Origin: Triglochin maritima
Taxonomy: Eukaryota; Streptophyta; Magnoliopsida; Alismatales; Juncaginaceae
Length of the DNA: 64,000 bases
Direction of reading: 5' to 3'
Assembly (NCBI GenBank): GCA_963682175.1
Contig: OY821777.1
Location: 18,310,001-18,374,000 of the forward strand
Below, piece after piece: positions 30,479-42,654 of this stretch; positions within the stretch are counted from its first letter, which is position 1; the number at the start of each line of letters is the position of its first letter. A model generated the notes under the pieces. It saw only the letters and a list, made by a program, of their open reading frames with translations, was not told the origin of the DNA and did no database searches. The position numbers were made by a program, and so were the translations under genes.

Positions 30479-31847
30479 TGTTTAAATCGTTTAAAATACC
30501 GCAAGTACGTCGCATCGTTGAAGACGTGGCAAATACGGGTCGATCCGCGGGGAGGTGAGTAGATTCTAGTTTTAACGAAATCAAGGGGAGGAGAGCAGGA
30601 ATTGATTACAGTAACTAAACTACACTAAACTAGCACGAAACAATCAAAGAAGATGAAAGCACGAGACGAAATAAAATTAACTAAGTGTCTAATAAAAGCA
30701 AGCTGGAAATCAGGAAGAGAGACCCATAGGGAGTTGAGTGAGTGAACACATGCAATAAGATAGGGAAGAATGTATTCAATGGGCACAAATGTAAGTAGTG
30801 TTTTCATGTATAGAAAGTGTCTAATGATTATAACAAAACCTATCAATCCAATCACTACCTAGTTGATTAACATTCACATGCACCAGTTGGTTATTTCACA
30901 ACCTAAACAAGTATGAGAGGTGTCTAATAGTTTTTGAAAAACGCATCAAGTGAAGTGTTCTACTCTAAACAAGCAAGCATACATTCACATTTATCAACAC
31001 ATTTCAAAATAAAGCATTCATTTCCATTCTTTATTGCATGTACAAACATCATCTACACCCCCCAAAGGGGGATAAAACTACTCACACATTATTAGACTAA
31101 CATGCATATTAAGGAGAGAAAACATGCTAATTAATTCTATGACGATTAAAACAAACAAAGTTAACTAAGCATGCATAAATTGAAAAGATAAAATATGAGG
31201 AAACTAACAAAATATCTTTTATTACTCACTCACATTACAAGTAGCCTCTCTCCACCAGAGATTTGTTCCAAGGCTTTACTCCTAGTAGAGAGGATGACCA
31301 CACAAAAAAGAGAAGATGTCTTACAAAAGAGGAGAAAGAGGTTCCATAGAAAAAGGAAACTCTGGACAATCCCCCGGTATGGAACTAATGCACTACTAAA
31401 AATAGACAAAAAATACTCTAATACATGATCCGCATAAATCTTATTGGATCCGGAGAAGAACCGGCCGCCAATCAGCGGTCTATGGACTCTGGATCGGGTC
31501 TAGATTTGGAGTGCTTGTCTAGCTTGATTTCTTCATGTGTGATGCACCCTAGTTGGTTGTTGGAGTTTAGGCCTGAATCAAATTGCCAAAATAGTCATCA
31601 TGATGGTGTGGAGTTTCTTGATTTTCTCGGTGGTCCTTTTTGTTTACATCTGGGTCCTTCTCTCTTGCATCTCAGTCCATAAGTCGTACAACTCAGTCCT
31701 TTTTCTTGCTTGTAGGTCCTTTTTGTGTCTCTTCTCCTCAAACCTGTTTATTCCTGAAACTTAAACATAAAACTCGTTACGTAGCATTGTTTAGGTGAAA
31801 GATAACGGATATAAGACACAAATGTATGCATGATATGATGTCATGCA
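30479..31847 (-). repeat. 3' LTR of B
   Basis: TGTTTAAATCG... to ...GATGTCATGCA in plus view, followed by a polypurine tract (AATACCCCCACAC, plus view). The U3 palindrome is degenerate here (GGCCGCCAATCAGCGGTC near 31462). Confidence 0.85.
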
Positions 31848-32055
31848 AATACCCCCACACTAACTTTTGCTGGTCCCGAGCAAAACAAAGAAATAGAAAA
31901 ATGAAAGAAATGAAAAGGCATACGTAAAACAAGGAAATCCTAACTCACTTTCGTAGGAATCACGGTTGCACTTAGCACGTGAAACAAGCCATTAAACCTC
32001 CCCGTCGCCAAAGAGGAGTGTTGTCTCCTGGGGGGTTTCAGTTGATACACCCACA
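31848..32055 (-). promoter_or_regulatory. Structured block and polypurine tract (B)
   Basis: TTTTGCT/AGCAAAA arms (31865-31885, one internal mismatch), GTTGCAC/GTGAAAC (one mismatch) and the GGAG/CTCC segment with GTTTTGTGGGTGTATC (minus). Conserved with A-family copies although adjoining sequence is not. Confidence 0.65.
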
Positions 32056-33182
32056 AAATCCGAACATAGATGCATTATTCAACCTAGCAAAATGACTCGC
32101 TCGACTCATTTTTGTCGATCATTGACACGGTAATTATACGGGTCGACTCTATATATATAATCAGTCCACACACCTAGCCCAATGAACCATTCGTGCAAGT
32201 TAATTAAGGACTTATGTGAAAGACAAGGGTAACCTTAACATCCTCAAGTGACACAAAGTGTAAAGTCCATTAAGGTTCTTATTTGCATTATCATTCCTTT
32301 TTTTTCCTTTTTTTCCTTTTGTTCTTTTTTTGTTTTTGTTGGTGTGTACTTCTCCCAGGGTCTGGTTTCGTGCATCATTGCCTATGAGGACTTATACTAT
32401 CACGTACACGTTTCCCATATCTCCACATAGGGCGATCCCTACCACCCGTGTAACGGGAGTTCGGTCGGTGCATCCTAGGTCAGATGACTTGAAAGCACCA
32501 GACACTAAGTCCCCTCGTACCTAATTTCCCGTGTGATAGGAGACATGTGAGAAGAGAGAACACCACTTATTTATTTATTATCTACATTGGTACCAAAACC
32601 CCTACACTTAAAGTTTCGCAACAAGATTTTAGGGGTCCCTGACTACGACAAACTTCCTTATATTAACAGACACGAATTATTTGACTCACTAGGTTTATGG
32701 TGGACTTCTTTATTTGTTTGAGTACTGAAATCCTATGATTATTCGCCCCCCGAGGGAAGACCGGGGTGAATCCTTACGACTCGATAAGACCTAAAGCCAG
32801 TGTGCTAGATATCCTAATGCATCATGTTCAAGTCAATTCTGGGAGCTTCTCTTCTATTGCCTCAAAACGGTTTTGCCTACGCTAAACACAAACACAACCC
32901 CCAAAAAACATTTTCTTTCGCAAACACATCAGAGTTTTTAAAGAAATAGGAAGTGAAAGCACTACGGCAAACAAAAGAAAACAAGACACCCAAGGATCAT
33001 GGCAAACAGATATATCGATATTAAATGCAGCACACTAACATGACCCTAGAAAGGTAAACAATAGAAAGTGAAATAAAGACACACAAAATATGTACATACG
33101 TGAAGACACCCCCACACCTAATCCATGCATTGTTCTCAGTGTATGGCAGGATGGCGCCAATGCATGGATAGGGTGTACCAGA
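32056..33182 (-). other. 3' non-coding region of B
   Basis: No gene supported. A block near 32380-32530 containing ACCCGTGTAACGGGAG (a short hairpin) recurs at 58150-58300 (E) and in D at about 51240-51360, so it is conserved among B, D and E. A T-rich run lies at 32298-32340. The GACCCTA...TTAATATCGATAT words near 33015-33045 recur in D and E. The plus-view CCATGCATTGTTCTCA motif (33121-33138) marks the downstream edge of the coding part. Confidence 0.6.
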
Positions 33183-34258
33183 CTAATGATGGCGGCCACA
33201 GGTGCTCGAAGAGGCACCTCGCTCAAGAGCCGAGAACTTCTTACAAATCTTCCGGTTTTGCTTGGCCAAAATGACATTTTGCTGCTCTACCGCCATCTCA
33301 GATATGTCAGTGTTGAAGAGCATTCCTGAGCTCACAAATGAGTTTGGGGAACTGGCTCTAACATCCTCCTCCATGTAATCAGGCACCCATGACTCCTAAA
33401 GGCAATGGCGATATGACGGGGTCATCTTCGCAACCTCGAGCTCAATGCCTTGGCGCTGCAGCAAGCGCTCAAATCGTGGGATGTCCAACATTCCACACAA
33501 TTTGGTCACCAGAGTAAGCAAACAATGTATTTCTTTAAGCTTGGCGTTCACCAACACATCGAACAACGTTCGACAAATGCAGTGAGGTGAACCATCCATG
33601 AGACTATACACTATTCGCAAATTAGGTGTGAAGAATGTGGAGGTCCGCTCTTGACCCAACACATTCCTACACACCCAACTTGCTACAATGTGCACATTGG
33701 AGTAGATGTGCGCATTGGGTATTCCCCATGCAATGAAATGGGTTGCCCGCGCCCAAGCATATATCGGTTAAAATTAATCTCACGAGTGGGTGCGAGATCA
33801 TCGACTAAGGGTATCCCAGTCGCATCGGAGATAATTTGGGGTGTCACGGTGTGTTTCACCCCTCTAAGAATGATACTAAACTCGAGTTGTCTGGTCTGGT
33901 CATACTCGAGTTGAGAATAAAACTCACGTACGAGAGGTTCTACGTACATGGTTTCATCACCCTCATACATCAAATGACTCCACCCTTTTGCTACGATTCT
34001 ATCGTAGAAGGGTTCTCCGAAATCGCGAATCAGGGAGGCAAAATTAAGTTCTGGAATTAAATATGGGCTGACCATACCTGCACCTACGTTAGTGAGCTTT
34101 AATGGAGGAACAAGCGGCGGCAAAGACAAACAAGACGCTCGAGGGGTGGAGACCGAAGCACGTAGACGTGAGCAGTAGAAATCCTCATACCCAACAGAAG
34201 GCAACTTCCCACAGAAATAGCAACTCCCAGACGAAGATCCAGGCACAGATAAGCACAA
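33183..34258 (-). pseudogene. Env-position ORF: putative plant transposon protein domain
   Basis: Minus-strand ORF between integrase and the 3' region, where Athila elements carry a third, 'env-like' ORF. Seen: FASLIRDFGEPFYDRIVAKG, then VEPLVREFYSQLEY, ILRGVKHTVTPQII, GIPLVDDLAP and, after a frameshift near 33690, WVCRNVLGQERTSTFFTPNL and LRIVYSLMDG. A TAG near 33397 precedes a Ser-rich tail. The layout (I..GW..L, LVREFY, RG..V..T...I....GIP) fits the 'putative plant transposon protein' family. I see no signal peptide or membrane segment, so an envelope function is not supported. E lacks this ORF. Confidence 0.6.
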
Positions 34259-34544
34259 TGGATCGCTGATCGGCGGTGGGAAACCACTAATTGGCGGTCG
34301 ATTCGTCAGATCTAGTACAAACTTTTCTCTATTGGGCGGTCAGGAGGAGAATACGCGTTTTGATTTGGGTGGATGATGGGTAGGGTAAAGAAAAACGTGT
34401 TTTTTAACCAAAGAGCATGGAAAAATATCAAAAGACACTTCTATTTTTTTCTTTTCTTCTTTTTCACTATCTTTCATTTTCTTTTATTTCTTTTTTTTCT
34501 TTGTTTTTGTTAAAAATATGTACAACAAGATGAAAGGACTGATC

Positions 34545-36335
34545 ACGTCAAGTGACCACATATGCGGAAAGTTTGTCTAAAGACATGACTTCTGCCTCGA
34601 CCTCTGTCGTGGTCCCCTCCAAGTACTGTTTTAGGCGGTGTAAATTAACTTTGAACACGTCGTTGGTACTCGGGTTCTGAATCTCAACCGCTCCATGAGG
34701 GAAAATGGTTAAAACAATAAAGGGTCCAGATCAACGACTTTGAAGTTTCCCCGGAAACAAGTGGAGTCGAGAGTTATACAACAAGACCTTTTGTCCGACC
34801 GTTAAGGTTTTGATTCTGACCAAGCGGTCGTGGAAAATTTTAGTATAGGACTTGCAGATCTTGGCATTCTCATAAGCTTCATTTCTCATGTCCATAATGC
34901 CTGATTCTCAAGCTCTACCGGAAGATGGCAAGTTTTGCCATAAACTGGCCGGTAGGGGGACATGCTAAGGTCGGTTTTAAATGCAGTGTGGAAGGCTCAC
35001 AATGCATCATTAAGCTTAACCGACCAATCTTTCCTCAAAGCATTAACCGTTTTCTCTAGAATTTGCTTGAGTTGACGGTTGGAAATTTCCACCTGGCCAC
35101 TGGTTTGAGGATGCTAAGGTGTGGCCAACTTGTGTGTCATGGAATATTTCCTCAACACTGCCTCGAGGGATTGGTTCACAAAGTGTGTCCCCCGATCACT
35201 AATGATACAACGAGGTGTCCCAAACCTCGTAGAAATGTTCTTTAAGAAATTTGATCACAACCTTGCGATCGTTAGTGAGAGTTGGGATTGCTTCAACCCA
35301 CTTCGACACAATCAACTGCCACCAGAATGTAGGTGTGACCATGGGACACAGGGAAAGGGCTCATGAAGTCAATTATCCAAACATCAAATATGTTGACCAC
35401 TAGGATAGGATTGAGTGGCATCATATCACGTCTTCCAATGCGGCACACACGTAGACACCTATCGCATGCTTTGCAAAATGCAAAAGCGTCTTGGAACAAC
35501 ATGGGCCAGTAAAAACCGCATTGGGTCACTTTGGCAGTGGTTTTCTTGGCACCAAAGTGCCCACCACATGCCTCCTTATGGCAAAAGGACAAGACGCTCT
35601 GAATCTCATAGTTAGGAATGCACCTTCTTATGATTTGATCGGCACAGTACTTAAACAAGTAGGGATCATCCCAATAGAAGTGCTTGACTAATGACTTGAA
35701 TTTGGCCTTCTCATTTTATGTCTAATGACTCGGCACCTCCCTGATTGCTAAATAGTTCACAATGTCGGCGAACCAGGGGAGTGAGGCTATTTCCATAAGG
35801 TTCTCGTCAGGAAAGAACTCGTTCACCGGTGGATCCGATGAAAGCTCAACTGGAATGCGAGAAAGGTGATCTGCCACGACGTTCTCGCATCCCTTCTTAT
35901 CCCATATCTCAAAGTCGAATTCTTGAAACAACAAGATCCAACAAAGGAGACGGGGTTTTGAATCCTTTTTGGACAAAGGTAGGGAAGAGTTGAGTGATAA
36001 GTGTAGATGATGACGTGCGACCCAATGATGTACTGACAAAAAATTTCCAAAGCAAATATGATCGCGAGGAACTCTTTCTGAGTAATGGAGTAGTTAAGTT
36101 GGACGTCATTGAGAGTACGACTTGCATAATAGATCACATAAGGCAATTTGTAGACTTTCAGACCCAACATTACTCCTATCGCATAATCAGATGCATCACA
36201 CATCAGCTCAGAAGGTAGAGTCCACACCAGTGCCTTAATAATAGGAGCGGAGGTCAACTCACACTTTAAAAATTCAAAAGTAGTCATGCACTTGGGTGTG
36301 AACTCAAAAGATGTGCCTTTAGAAAAGCTCGTCAA
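34545..36335 (-). pseudogene. pol: RNase H and integrase of B, several lesions
   Basis: From the right: RNase H ([41 protein letters not shown]), the linker [12 protein letters not shown], then the integrase HHCC finger ([16 protein letters not shown]...CKACDRC) and the catalytic core. The core has the first Asp in DFMSPFP, the second Asp in the ISDRGT stretch (about 35190) and a conserved Glu codon (GAA, 35097-35099) in GQVEISN, spaced as D-35-E. The C-terminal PYL-type end reads near 34545-34640. Frames are broken at several places (near 35720, 35290 and in the RNase H/linker overlap at 35823-36039). Confidence 0.85.
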
Positions 36336-36343
36336 GAGGCGAG

Positions 36344-37337
36344 CTATCTTGCTGAAATCTTTAATAAAATGCCGGTAAAACCAGCATGTCCAAGGAATGA
36401 CCGGATTTCTTTTACCGGGGTGGGTGGCGGAAGCTTAGAAATAAGCTCAATCTTTGCCCTATCCACCTTGATACCATCATGAGATACCACGTGACCCAAT
36501 ATAAGGCCTTTTGTAACCATGAAATGACACCTTTTCCAATTAAGGGCTTTGTTCGTATCCGAACACCTCTTGAGAATAAGGCTCAGGTGGTGCAAGCACT
36601 CATCAAAGGAGGTGCCATGAACCGAGAAATCGTCCATGAAAATCTCAAGGAAGTACTCGACCATGCCAGAAAAGATACTTAACATGCAACGTTGGAATGT
36701 TGTTGGTGCATTGCGTAGTCCGAAAGGCATACGTCTATGAGCAAACGTCCCAAAAGGACAAGTGAATGTGGTTTTCCCTTGGTCTTCAGGGGCAACTGGG
36801 ATTTCATCGTACCCCGAATAACCATCGAGGAAATAGTAATAGGCATGCCCGACGAATCTCTCCAACATCTGGTCGCTGAAAGGTAGAGGGAAGTGGTCCT
36901 TACGCGTGACCACATTCAACTTCCTATAGTCAATGCAGACTCGCCACCTAGTTTGAAGTCGTGTGGGTAGAAGCTCATTGTTGTCATTCTGGACAACAAT
37001 GATAATTGTTGTCATTCTGGACAACAGTGATACCCGACTTCTTGGGCACAACCTGGACATGACTTACCCAAGCACTGTCCGAAATGGGAAAAATGATGCC
37101 ATGATCTAAACACTTGATGATCTCTTTTTTAACTACTTCTGTCATGGCTGGATTTAGATGCCTTTGGGTGTTGCGACATGGTGATGCCTCATCCTCCAGA
37201 AAGATGTGGTGTTGCACGACGTCGGGACTTATCCCTTTAATGTCCTTCAAGAACCACCCAATGGTTGATTTGTGCTCCTTTAGTACTTGAATCAGACGTT
37301 CTTCCAGATCCTCAGTTAACGTCGATGAAATAATCAC
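36344..37337 (-). pseudogene. pol: Reverse transcriptase of B, 28-bp tandem duplication
   Basis: N-terminal part IGWFLKDIKGISPDVVQHHI and VPKKSGITVVQND, then WRVCIDYRKLN, HFPLPFSDQMLERF, TFTCPFGTFAHRRMPFGL, FMDDFSVHG (the catalytic Asp pair, about 36615-36640) and GHVVSHDGIKVD: an almost complete Ty3/gypsy RT. Between the two halves a 22-base segment is repeated with 28-bp spacing (36977-36998 and 37005-37026). This adds one base relative to the frame and shifts it. Confidence 0.88.
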
Positions 37338-37379
37338 CGAAAATGACCTATTGAGACCAAGAAAAATGTGTTTCAGATC

Positions 37380-38849
37380 CTAAGGGAGTTCTTTAAGCTC
37401 AATTGTGGGTGACTCCTCAAGGCGAGGTGTGATATCTAGCTCGAGATGTAAGATAGGAGGAGCTCGCTTGTACTGAACAACATGCACATCATCGCTCAAC
37501 TCGCCCCCGTCCTCTTCATGATCGGAATCATAAATGATGTAAGCATTTAAATTCTCATGAATCAGGGGATACTCTTCTTCTATTTCTTCTTCAATGTCCC
37601 GGATAAGATTGATTTCCAAGGGATCCTCGAAAGATGTCGGTTGTCTAGACAAATTGAACACATGGAATGTCACGGTCAAGTTCCCGAACGACAATTTCAT
37701 GAGTCCAGTTCGACAATTGATTAAGGCATTTGACGTTGCCAGAAATGGTCTACCCAAAATCAATGGAATCTGAGAGTGGGTAGTCTTGATTGGTTCAGTT
37801 TCAAGGACGACGAAGTCAACTAGAAATATGAAATCATCAACCTTGATTAGGACATCTTCGATGACCCCCATCGGGACTTTAATCGAACGATCAACCAACT
37901 GTAAAGTTGTTTTCCTAGGTTTGAGCTCGGCTAGGCTTAATCGTTGATACACAGAAGCTGGTAAGAGGTTAACCGCTGATCCTAGATCTAGCAAGACATT
38001 ACTAATGTGAAAGTACCCAATGACACATGAAATTGTTGGACTACCTGGGTCCTTCAATTTGACGTACGTTGGGTTCAAAATGATTGAGCTCAGATTAGCC
38101 GCCAAAAAGTTTTGCTAGGGACGTTGGTTTTCCTCTTAGTCGTACAGAGATCCTTCAGGATTTTTGCATAGGGAGGTATTTGTTGAATCATGTCTAACAA
38201 GGGAATGTTGACATTCACTTTCTTGAATATCTCCAGCATTTTGTCAACGTTGTCACTCTCTTTCTTAGTCAACATACTAGGATTGGAGCTTTTGGCAGGT
38301 AGGTTTTCTACGGTGCCTGAGAAAGAGGTGTTGGTGTATTACCCTCACCCTCGGCCTCTTTCTCACCATCATTCCCACAAAGGGGCTGCACAAATGGATT
38401 TAGTGGCAAGGAAACGTGGTTGTTGACCTGCTTCCCATTTCTCAGGGTCACAATAGCATTGACATTGTCCATAGGTTCTTCCACACAATTCACTTCCCTC
38501 CAGCGGTCTCAAACTCGCAACATGCAAGTTCAATTGATGCTGAGCACGGGGGTTAGCCACAGGTTGGCTGGGCAGAGTCTCTCTCTCTCTCTCATGTACA
38601 GACTGAGCCAATTGGCCCATCTAAAGCTCTAGAGATTTCATGGTCTGTTGATTTGAAGTGAGAACTTGACTTGTGGATCAAATAAAAAAATTTACTGACT
38701 TCTCTAGTCCACGAGTCAAGTTCTCAAGAAAATTAAAATGGGTTTCCATGTTGTTAGAATTTGGGAAACCCGGTGGGTTGGTGATCTGGGCTTGGGGTGG
38801 CTGAAAAGATTGTGAATGCATGAGAGGTTGGTGTGGTCTGTTAGGTGGT
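37380..38849 (-). pseudogene. gag-pro: Gag C-terminal part and protease of B
   Basis: 38105 down to 37380 is an open protease segment: SSIILNPTYVKLKDPG, LLDLGSAVNLLPASVY (DLGSA where A-family copies have DLGAS), FVVLETEP, ILGRPFLATSNAL and an acidic tail (EEEIEEEYPLI). Upstream fragments in shifting frames are LEIFKKVNVNIPLLDMIQQ, AIVTLRNGKQVNNH and MGQLAQSVHERERETLPSQ, homologous to the A-family linker. Gag is cut at 38849 by the A4 insertion; the zinc-knuckle region is missing. Confidence 0.85.
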
Positions 38850-39132
38850 TGATGCATTGCATACATTGCATCATATGTCTTTCATTTCCATTTCCAATTA
38901 GGACTTGAATGCTTTTATGCTTGGATACATTTCCATTCGTAACCCGATAATCTTGAACTTGGTCTTTATGATAGAAATGAGTCTTTTGCACGCGTTTATG
39001 CTCGGGATGTGGGTAAATTGCATTCAGGTCCCTGTATTTTGTAAATAAGACTAAACACATACCTTAGTAGCATTTATTGATGTAAAAGTAATCTAAATGA
39101 AAGACATATGATACAATGTATGCAATGCATCA
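38850..39132 (-). repeat. Truncated, folded-back 3' LTR of A4
   Basis: 38850-38887 reads TGATGCATTGC...GTCTTTCATTT (plus-oriented LTR start), while 38895-39132 is minus-oriented LTR sequence ending ...AATGCATCA. The outer ends are thus inverted copies of each other. The expected ~985 bases between 44103 and about 45088 of the partner LTR are missing. Confidence 0.8.
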
Positions 39133-39330
39133 AATACCCCCACACCTAGATTTTGCTAGTCCCTAGCAAAGCAGAATATAAGAAAAATGAAAACAGGGAA
39201 ATCCTAACTCACTTTCGTAGGAATCACGGTTGCACTTAGCATGTGCAACAAGCCTTTAAACCTCCAAGTTTCCTAGGAGGAGTGTTGTCTCCTGAGGGTT
39301 TTCAGCGGATATACCCACAAAATCCTAAAT
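39133..39330 (-). promoter_or_regulatory. Structured block and polypurine tract (A4)
   Basis: TTTGCTAG/CTAGCAAA arms (39152-39171), GTTGCAC/GTGCAAC arms (39229-39235, 39243-39249), GGAG/CTCC segment (about 39270-39292); same order as in A1. Confidence 0.7.
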
Positions 39331-40219
39331 CAACGTTTCATTAATAGTTCTCAATATCCCTACCTCAACCTTATACTTTTCATTAAGAATTTTTGCATGC
39401 TCATTATATAAATCTAACTCATTAAAAATATGACTTGGTCTTTGTTCCTCCAACATTCACACCACTAACCCTTCTACACATGATATCACTTAAATTATTT
39501 TGTACGCCTCCTCTGGTGGTGAAGTATCATTCGGATCAACCATGGCATGGATCATTCTTTTAGCTTTGGGCCTTGAGTATTTTTTTTCTTTTCTTCCGTG
39601 ATTCAACACATTTGTTTTTTGACACTTTTACCCATTTTGCATTCGTGTAGCGAGTTTGGTCGATAATCCCGAGCTGGTAGACTCAAGTTACCGGGTTTCA
39701 AGTTACCCCTACGGACCAGTGACTCAAAGGCTTGGGCTTTTGTAGTCATTTTGCAAAATGTGTTTCCTCACTTTATTCCTTTATTTTATTTTCCTCAAGG
39801 CTTAATTGCTATTAGAAGTCCACACTTCCCGGTATATTTTCCTCAACCTCTGCTTTTTATCAACCACTTCAAAGATTTGATTCATCCAATTTAAGTGCAT
39901 ACATGTCTTAAAGGGCAATGAGTTATTTCTTTGGAACTTAGATTTATGTCATAATTTCTACAAGCAGAACTATATAATAAGGAACAAAAACTCAATGCAA
40001 TTTGTACACGGGTTTTGACAGTTCAATCTTAAGCTATGTCATGAAACATTGATTTTTTTTTATTTTTTTTTAAGAAATAAAAGACAAATTTATAGATAAA
40101 TATATACATAAACACCCCCCCACACCTAAATCATGCATTGTCCTCAATGTATGCAAATATAAAGCAAATGCACTTATTACCTTGGTGAATTGCGGTGGAA
40201 GGATGGAATTTGCTCAAAG
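39331..40219 (-). other. 3' region of A4
   Basis: Counterpart of A1 4542-5465. The 58-residue micro-ORF starts MTTKAQAFESLVRRGNLK but is altered after an extra base and ends early; the 44-residue frame has a stop. A T-run lies at 40050-40070. Confidence 0.6.
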
Positions 40220-42654
40220 TCAACCATAGTCAGAACTGGATTGAATGACACCATATTGGTGCATGTATCCAGTTGAATTGTTCCCCATGTTGCAATGAGA
40301 TTCCTGAGTCACATGTTCCACACCCCTCACATAAATTGGTTCTCTTATTTGCTCGAGTGACGGTGGGTGTGTAGATGAATTCCTCCCTTTTTTCTTACTT
40401 CCTTTTTGATTTTGTGATGATTCAAAAATATTATAGATTCGGGATTTCATGACAACGTCACTTTGATTGCATATTATTTCTGGCTCACTATCAATATGAA
40501 AGATATTAAATTCAGCTTTTAAGTTCCCAAAAGATAATTGCATGAGCCCATTACGACAGTTTATCAATGCTTCCGAAGTGGCTAAAAAGGGTCTGCCTAG
40601 AATTACAGGGATTTGTCGGTTAGGATTTACAACAGGTGCGGTATCTAGTACGACAAAATCCACTGGGTAAATGAAGTCACCAACCTTGATCAAAACATCC
40701 TCTACTATACCTCTTGGCTTCTTAATAGAACAATCAGCAAATTGAAGGATTGTCTTAGAGGGTTTTAGTGAACCAAGGTTCATTTGCTCATAGACAGAGT
40801 ACGGGAGTAGGTTAACACTAGCACCAAGGTCTAGAAGGGCTTTGTTGATAAAAGTATCTCCTATTGAACATGAAATTGTGGGACATCCAGGATCCTTATA
40901 TTTTATAGGAGATGTGTTGGACAAAATGGAACTTATTTTGCAGTTAAGAATGCCTTCTTTGGTACGTTTGTTTTTCTCTTTTTAGTGCACAAATCTTTTA
41001 AGAATTTAGCATAAGCAGGTATTTGTTGAATCATGTCTAAGAGTGGAATGTTCACCTTAACTTGCTTAAATACTTCCAAGATTTTCTCTATTTGTGCACT
41101 TGAGTTCTTTTTGAGTCTATTGGGAAATGGGGCTTTAGGGACATAGACTCGCTCAGGTTCAGGTTGAGCTACGGGTTCAGATTGAGTAGGTGGGGTGGGC
41201 ATTTCAGATTGGACGTCGGGTTCAATGGTCAGGTCATATGTGGGTGCTTGATGGCTAGATTGATTGGACACTCTAGGATTTACCACATTGTTATCAACTT
41301 GTCTTCCGGACCGTAATGATACTACTGCATTTATTTGTTGGAACGGTCCTTCCTCATTAACCATTTGAACCGGTCTAGGGTTGTTATTTCCTGAAGGTGC
41401 TTGATAGGATTGATATGAATTATTATTAGATCTAGGGTTCACCTCAGGTTGACTTGGAAACCGACCCTTTTCTCTTTCACCTACTATTTGTGCTAGTTGG
41501 CTGACTTGTGTCTCTAGCCTTTGGAAGGTCTGGTTGGTTGTTTGTATAAAAGTTTTCATCAAATTTTCCAAGCTTGTCAACCTAACCTCATGATCGTTAT
41601 TGTTACTAAACCCAGATGATGTATTATGTTGGTTATACGGGTTTGGTTGTTGTCTAGGAGGTTGACCCAGTTGGTTTGATGGGAAATTGGAATTATTACG
41701 CCAACCCGAGTTATAGGTTGATGCGTATGGGTCATTTCTAGCATGGTTATACATGGCATTAACTTGGTCCCATTCCGCACAATCCTCCTTTACATGACCA
41801 GTCTGACCACATCTAGAGCACGGGATAGTCGAGGCTTGATTCACTCGGTTTTGGGTTTGTAGCTCTAAACTTTCCATTCTGCGCATAAGGGTAGCTAGTT
41901 TTGCTTCAGCCGCTATGTTGGCATCTACAGCTAAGACACCTGGTTTGGGTTGACTTGCTATTCTAGATCCAATACTTGGGTTAAGCGGTGTTCTAGCATT
42001 GTCCCATTGCATACTGTTTTCAGCTAATTCCTCAAGGAAAGTCCAAGCATCATTTTCATTTTTCGACATAAAGTTCCCTTGGCTTACGGATTCTACCATG
42101 ACCCTAGATGTGGGTGTCAATCCCTCATAAATAATTTGGCATAATTGCCATCTTGGAATTCCATGATGAGGGCATTGGGTCAGAACACTTTTGAATCTTT
42201 CTAGATAGGAATAGAACGGCTCGCTCTCAGACTGAACGAATGCAACAATTTCATTCCTAATCCTCATATTCTTATGGTTGGGGAAATATTTTTTCAGGAA
42301 TACTTGAACAAACTCAGCCCAACTCCTAATAGATCTTTCGGCTAGACTATATAGCCATTTCTTAGCGTCATCCTTCAGTGCTAGAGGCACGAATTTCAGA
42401 CGCACTGCCTCCTCAGGAATATGCTGGTATTGCATAAGAGAGCAGATTTCCTCAAATTCTCTAAGGAAGAGATATGGGTCTTCCCTAGAGGTGAACTTAG
42501 GCAACATACTCATGTATTGTGCCTTAAGTTCGAAGTCGCGACCCGGTATGGTGGGCATAACGATGCACGATGGCTGAGCAGCCATCGCTGGATAGCATCG
42601 ATCCCTCAGAGTTATGGGTTGCACAACAGGTGGGTCCACTACGTTCTCACCCAT
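40220..42654 (-). pseudogene. gag-pro: Gag-protease of A4, one frameshift
   Basis: The best preserved gag-pro of the window: open from ATG 42654 to about 40935, including the Gag domain, the Trp codon (TGG) that is TGA in A1 and A3, CCHC CSRCGQTGHVKEDC, the Q/N-rich linker and the start of the protease region (IPLLDMIQQIPAYAKFLKD). A single missing base near 40935 (TTATTTTGC for TTATGTTTGC in plus view) ends the frame with FLTAK. The protease core then continues in another frame from 40924 to 40220, with DLGASVNLLP and ILGRPFLAT unchanged. Apart from this one lesion the product would be about 810 residues. No RT follows. Confidence 0.92.

Noticed and set aside
32056..33182. Conserved peptide-like text (AFESSDLGCTDRTPVTRV) in the 3' regions of B, D and E
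   Set aside because: No ATG and stops close upstream in E; better explained as a conserved non-coding block with a short ACCCGTG...CACGGG-type hairpin.
33651..33914. Plus-strand frames over 33651-34060
   Set aside because: Antisense to the env-position ORF, which has the recognisable domain.
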